This document shows positions 4,922 through 6,708 of a DNA stretch of 6,708 nt, piece by piece. A model generated the notes under the pieces. It did not search any database and had not been told where the DNA came from. It saw nothing but the letters and a program-made list of their open reading frames with translations. This DNA comes from Pseudomonadota bacterium (lineage in GTDB: Bacteria > Pseudomonadota > Alphaproteobacteria > Rhizobiales > Devosiaceae). The number at the start of each line of letters is the position of its first letter. The first letter of the stretch is position 1. The stretch covers positions 1 through 6,708 of the forward strand of contig JAEWCE010000329.1 of assembly GCA_023390785.1 (NCBI GenBank). The letters are read 5' to 3'. A program made the translations under genes and the position numbers.

Positions 4922-6572
4922 CTTCGTGGACGATCGTTCCAGTCGCCTTGACCGGGGTGACCGGCGTCGGAGTGGGGACCACCGGCGGTACGCCGAGCTT
5001 GTCCTTCAGCCCGACCAGCAGGTTCATGCGCGCCGCGTCGGTGGGCGCATGCTGCAGCCGGTTGGAGAGGTCGATCATGAAGCTCGAATAGGCATTGTAC
5101 CAATCGGCGTTGATCTGGTTGAGGTCCATGCGGCGCTGCTGCGGGGCGACCACGGTGCGCTGCCCGCCGGCGTGCAACTCCACCGCATCGTCGAGCAGCG
5201 GCATGATCACCTGGTCGCCGGCAACGCCGGAGGCGAGCAGGGCATTGCGCAGTGCCGTGCGCTCCTCGTCCTCGCCGTGGGTCAGGAAGATTGCGCCGTG
5301 GGCCGGCAGACGCTCGGTGATCCAGGCCATGAGCTCGGAATGGTCGGCGTGGGCGGAGTAATTGCCCATGGAGCGGATGCGGGCGCGCACCGGAATCTCG
5401 TCGCCGAAGATGCGCACCGCCCTGGAGCCCGACAGGATGATCTGGCCGAGCGTGCCCGGCGCCTGGTAGCCGACGAACAGCACCGTGGCGTTGCTGCGCG
5501 GCAAATTGTTGACGAGGTGGTGCTTGATGCGGCCGGCGTCGCACATGCCGGAGGCCGACATGATGATGGCGCCGCCCTTGACCTGGTTGATGGCCTTGCT
5601 TTCGTCGACCGCCTCGACGATGCGGAAGCTCGGATCGTTGAACAGCTCGGCGGCGTTGAGCTCGACGTCCTCGAACATCGACTCGTATTTGCGATAGACG
5701 GCGGTGACCTTACTGGCGAGGGGGCTGTCGAGGAAGACGCGCGAGGGGGCGATTTCCTTGTTCTTGATCAGCAGTCCAATGTCGTGCAGCAGCTCCTGGC
5801 TGCGCTCGACGGCGAAGGTGGGGATCACCAGGTTGCCGCCGCGGCCGAGCGCATCGTTGATCTCGGTCTTCAGCGCCTCGCGGCGCTGGTCGAGCGTATA
5901 GGGTGGCCGCTCGCGTCCGCCATAGGTGGATTCGCTCAGGATGTAGTCAAAGCCCGCCGGCGCGTTCGGGGCCTTGTAGAACACCTTTTCGTCCGGCCCG
6001 AGATCGCCGGAGAACAGGATGGTCACGCTCTTGCCGCCTTCGTCTTCGACCTCGACCTCGATCGAGGCGGAACCGAGGATGTGGCCGGCGTTCCAGTAGC
6101 GGGCCCGGACGCCCTGGCCGGGCTCGATCCACTGTTCGTAGTCCACCGCTTTGCGCAGATCCAGCGCCTGGCTGGCGTCCTCCAGCGTGTAGAGCGGCTC
6201 CAGCGGGGCATTGCCCTTGCGGCCGCGCTTGCGGGTTTCGTACTCGGCCTCGCTCTCCTGGATACCGGCGGCGTCGGGCAGCAGGTATTCCAGCAGTCCG
6301 CCGGTCGGCGCCGTGCTCCAGATCGGCTTGCGGTAGCCGAAGCGGGTGAGCTTGGGCAGCAGGCCAGCGTGGTCGATATGGGCATGCGTCAGCAGCAGGA
6401 AGTCGATGGCCCTGGGGTCGAAGGGCAGCGGCTTGTAGTTGAGGTCACGGACCGTCTTGTTGCCCTGGAACATGCCGCAATCGACGAGGAACTGCCCCTT
6501 GGGATGGACGATGCGGTAGCACGAGCCGGTCACGGTGCCGGAGGCGCCGTGGAAATGGATGGTGACGGTCAT
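4905..6572 (-). CDS. metallo-beta-lactamase fold / beta-CASP RNase-type hydrolase
   Basis: With ATG at 6572 the product is 555 residues and predicted cytoplasmic. Zinc-ligand motifs are complete: Asp31 (FLVDCG), HAHIDH at 63-68, His164 (NAGHILGS) and Asp190 (FSGDLG). The beta-CASP motifs follow: Glu214 (SESTYGGR), His408 (YSAHADH) and His432 (FLTHGEDE). The stretch GGAIIMSASGMCDAGR (333-348) is typical of the CPSF73-like 'RNA specificity domain' family. These proteins cut RNA endo- or exonucleolytically; the target here is not deducible. A C-terminal addition from about 481 has a helical part and a Pro/Thr-rich tail (529-541) with an acidic end. ATG 6572 is preferred because homologues begin close to HFHGASGTVTGS; GGAG lies 11 nt upstream. 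GTG 6584 would add four residues but leaves no room for a ribosome-binding site. The frame stays open upstream through the 7-bp repeat to the window edge, so a longer N-terminus cannot be excluded. Confidence 0.92.
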   Translation of the reverse strand: MTVTIHFHGASGTVTGSCYRIVHPKGQFLVDCGMFQGNKTVRDLNYKPLPFDPRAIDFLLLTHAHIDHAGLLPKLTRFGYRKPIWSTAPTGGLLEYLLPDAAGIQESEAEYETRKRGRKGNAPLEPLYTLEDASQALDLRKAVDYEQWIEPGQGVRARYWNAGHILGSASIEVEVEDEGGKSVTILFSGDLGPDEKVFYKAPNAPAGFDYILSESTYGGRERPPYTLDQRREALKTEINDALGRGGNLVIPTFAVERSQELLHDIGLLIKNKEIAPSRVFLDSPLASKVTAVYRKYESMFEDVELNAAELFNDPSFRIVEAVDESKAINQVKGGAIIMSASGMCDAGRIKHHLVNNLPRSNATVLFVGYQAPGTLGQIILSGSRAVRIFGDEIPVRARIRSMGNYSAHADHSELMAWITERLPAHGAIFLTHGEDEERTALRNALLASGVAGDQVIMPLLDDAVELHAGGQRTVVAPQQRRMDLNQINADWYNAYSSFMIDLSNRLQHAPTDAARMNLLVGLKDKLGVPPVVPTPTPVTPVKATGTIVHEEAGED

Positions 6573-6703
6573 TGCGAGCAGCACTCCGGTAGCGAGTAGC
6601 GAGTAGCGAGTAGCGAGTAGCGAGTAGCGAGTAGCGAGTAGCGAGTAGCGAGTAGCGAGTAGCGAGTAGCGAGTAGCGAGTAGCGAAAACCGGGGCGCAC
6701 CAT
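6569..6703 (-). CDS. possible leader ORF encoded by the heptamer repeat (hypothetical)
   Basis: From ATG 6703 on the minus strand, 44 codons are open: MVRPGFRY, four copies of SLLATRY, then SLPECCSQ and a TGA at 6571-6569. The stop overlaps the nuclease ATG (6572-6570) as ATGA, the usual arrangement for coupled translation. No homologue or motif is recognised. The ribosome-binding region lies outside the window, so translation cannot be judged, and the frame may extend further upstream. The coding content may be incidental, since the repeat lacks stops in all three minus-strand frames. Repeat number changes the frame in which this ORF meets the nuclease gene. Confidence 0.25.
   Translation of the reverse strand: MVRPGFRYSLLATRYSLLATRYSLLATRYSLLATRYSLPECCSQ
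6589..6686. repeat. tandem repeat, 14 perfect copies of a 7-bp unit
   Basis: The plus-strand unit is GTAGCGA (minus strand TCGCTAC), repeated 14 times without a single substitution over 98 bp. Its gene-proximal edge is 16 nt upstream of the nuclease ATG at 6572, so it lies in the promoter or 5' leader. On the plus strand the unit brings a TAG into every frame; on the minus strand it has no stop in any frame and reads SLLATRY. The unit is not self-complementary, so RNA from it should be largely unstructured. Perfect identity suggests recent expansion by slippage and probable length variation between strains. An assembly or sequencing artefact in copy number is also possible. Confidence 0.95.
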
Positions 6704-6708
6704 CTGGC

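Noticed and set aside
4164..6599. Very long plus-strand open frame (811 codons) running through the third transporter and antisense to the nuclease gene
   Set aside because: It overlaps two genes with clear family motifs, its translation is Ala/Gly/Arg-rich without recognisable domains, and long antisense frames are expected in GC-rich DNA.
6589..6686. Heptamer array as a CRISPR array or replication-origin iterons
   Set aside because: There are no spacers, the unit is only 7 bp, and no cas, rep or partition gene is nearby.

Overview
The window looks like chromosomal DNA of a high-GC alphaproteobacterium, most likely Hyphomicrobiales (a Devosia-like genome would fit). The main support is an mmcB gene, a family typical of Alphaproteobacteria, together with GC-rich third codon positions throughout. 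No rRNA, tRNA, CRISPR array, insertion sequence or transposase is visible.

Layout. Positions 1-135 hold the 3' end of an unidentified plus-strand gene. A 123-bp gap follows; it has a CtrA-like motif (189-204) and a clear ribosome-binding site before a TTG-started gene (259-810). That gene encodes a 183-residue receiver-like protein lacking the usual phosphorylation residues. An 81-bp gap with two small inverted repeats (841-856 and 860-884) leads into a tightly packed plus-strand operon of four genes (892-4896): MFS transporter, MFS transporter, mmcB, MFS transporter. Their junctions are a directly abutting stop/start, an 8-nt overlap and a 1-nt TGATG overlap. The three transporters are recognisable paralogues of the MosC/YbjJ-like branch of the major facilitator superfamily. 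MmcB is a PD-(D/E)XK nuclease-like protein linked in Caulobacter to mitomycin C tolerance and ImuABC-dependent mutagenesis.

The operon converges on a minus-strand gene (6572 down to 4905) for a metallo-beta-lactamase/beta-CASP RNA-processing-type nuclease. Only 8 nt separate the two stop codons, and both stops lie in opposite arms of one long imperfect hairpin.

Upstream of the nuclease gene are 14 perfect tandem copies of a 7-bp unit (6589-6686). Read on the minus strand, the unit has no stop codon in any frame and encodes a SLLATRY heptapeptide repeat. A 44-codon open frame starts at ATG 6703, runs through the repeat and stops by ATGA overlap with the nuclease start codon. One additional repeat copy would put that upstream ATG in frame with the nuclease. 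This length-variable leader, and the transporter/mmcB operon, are the two parts most worth following up. Functional links between genes are inferred from arrangement only.
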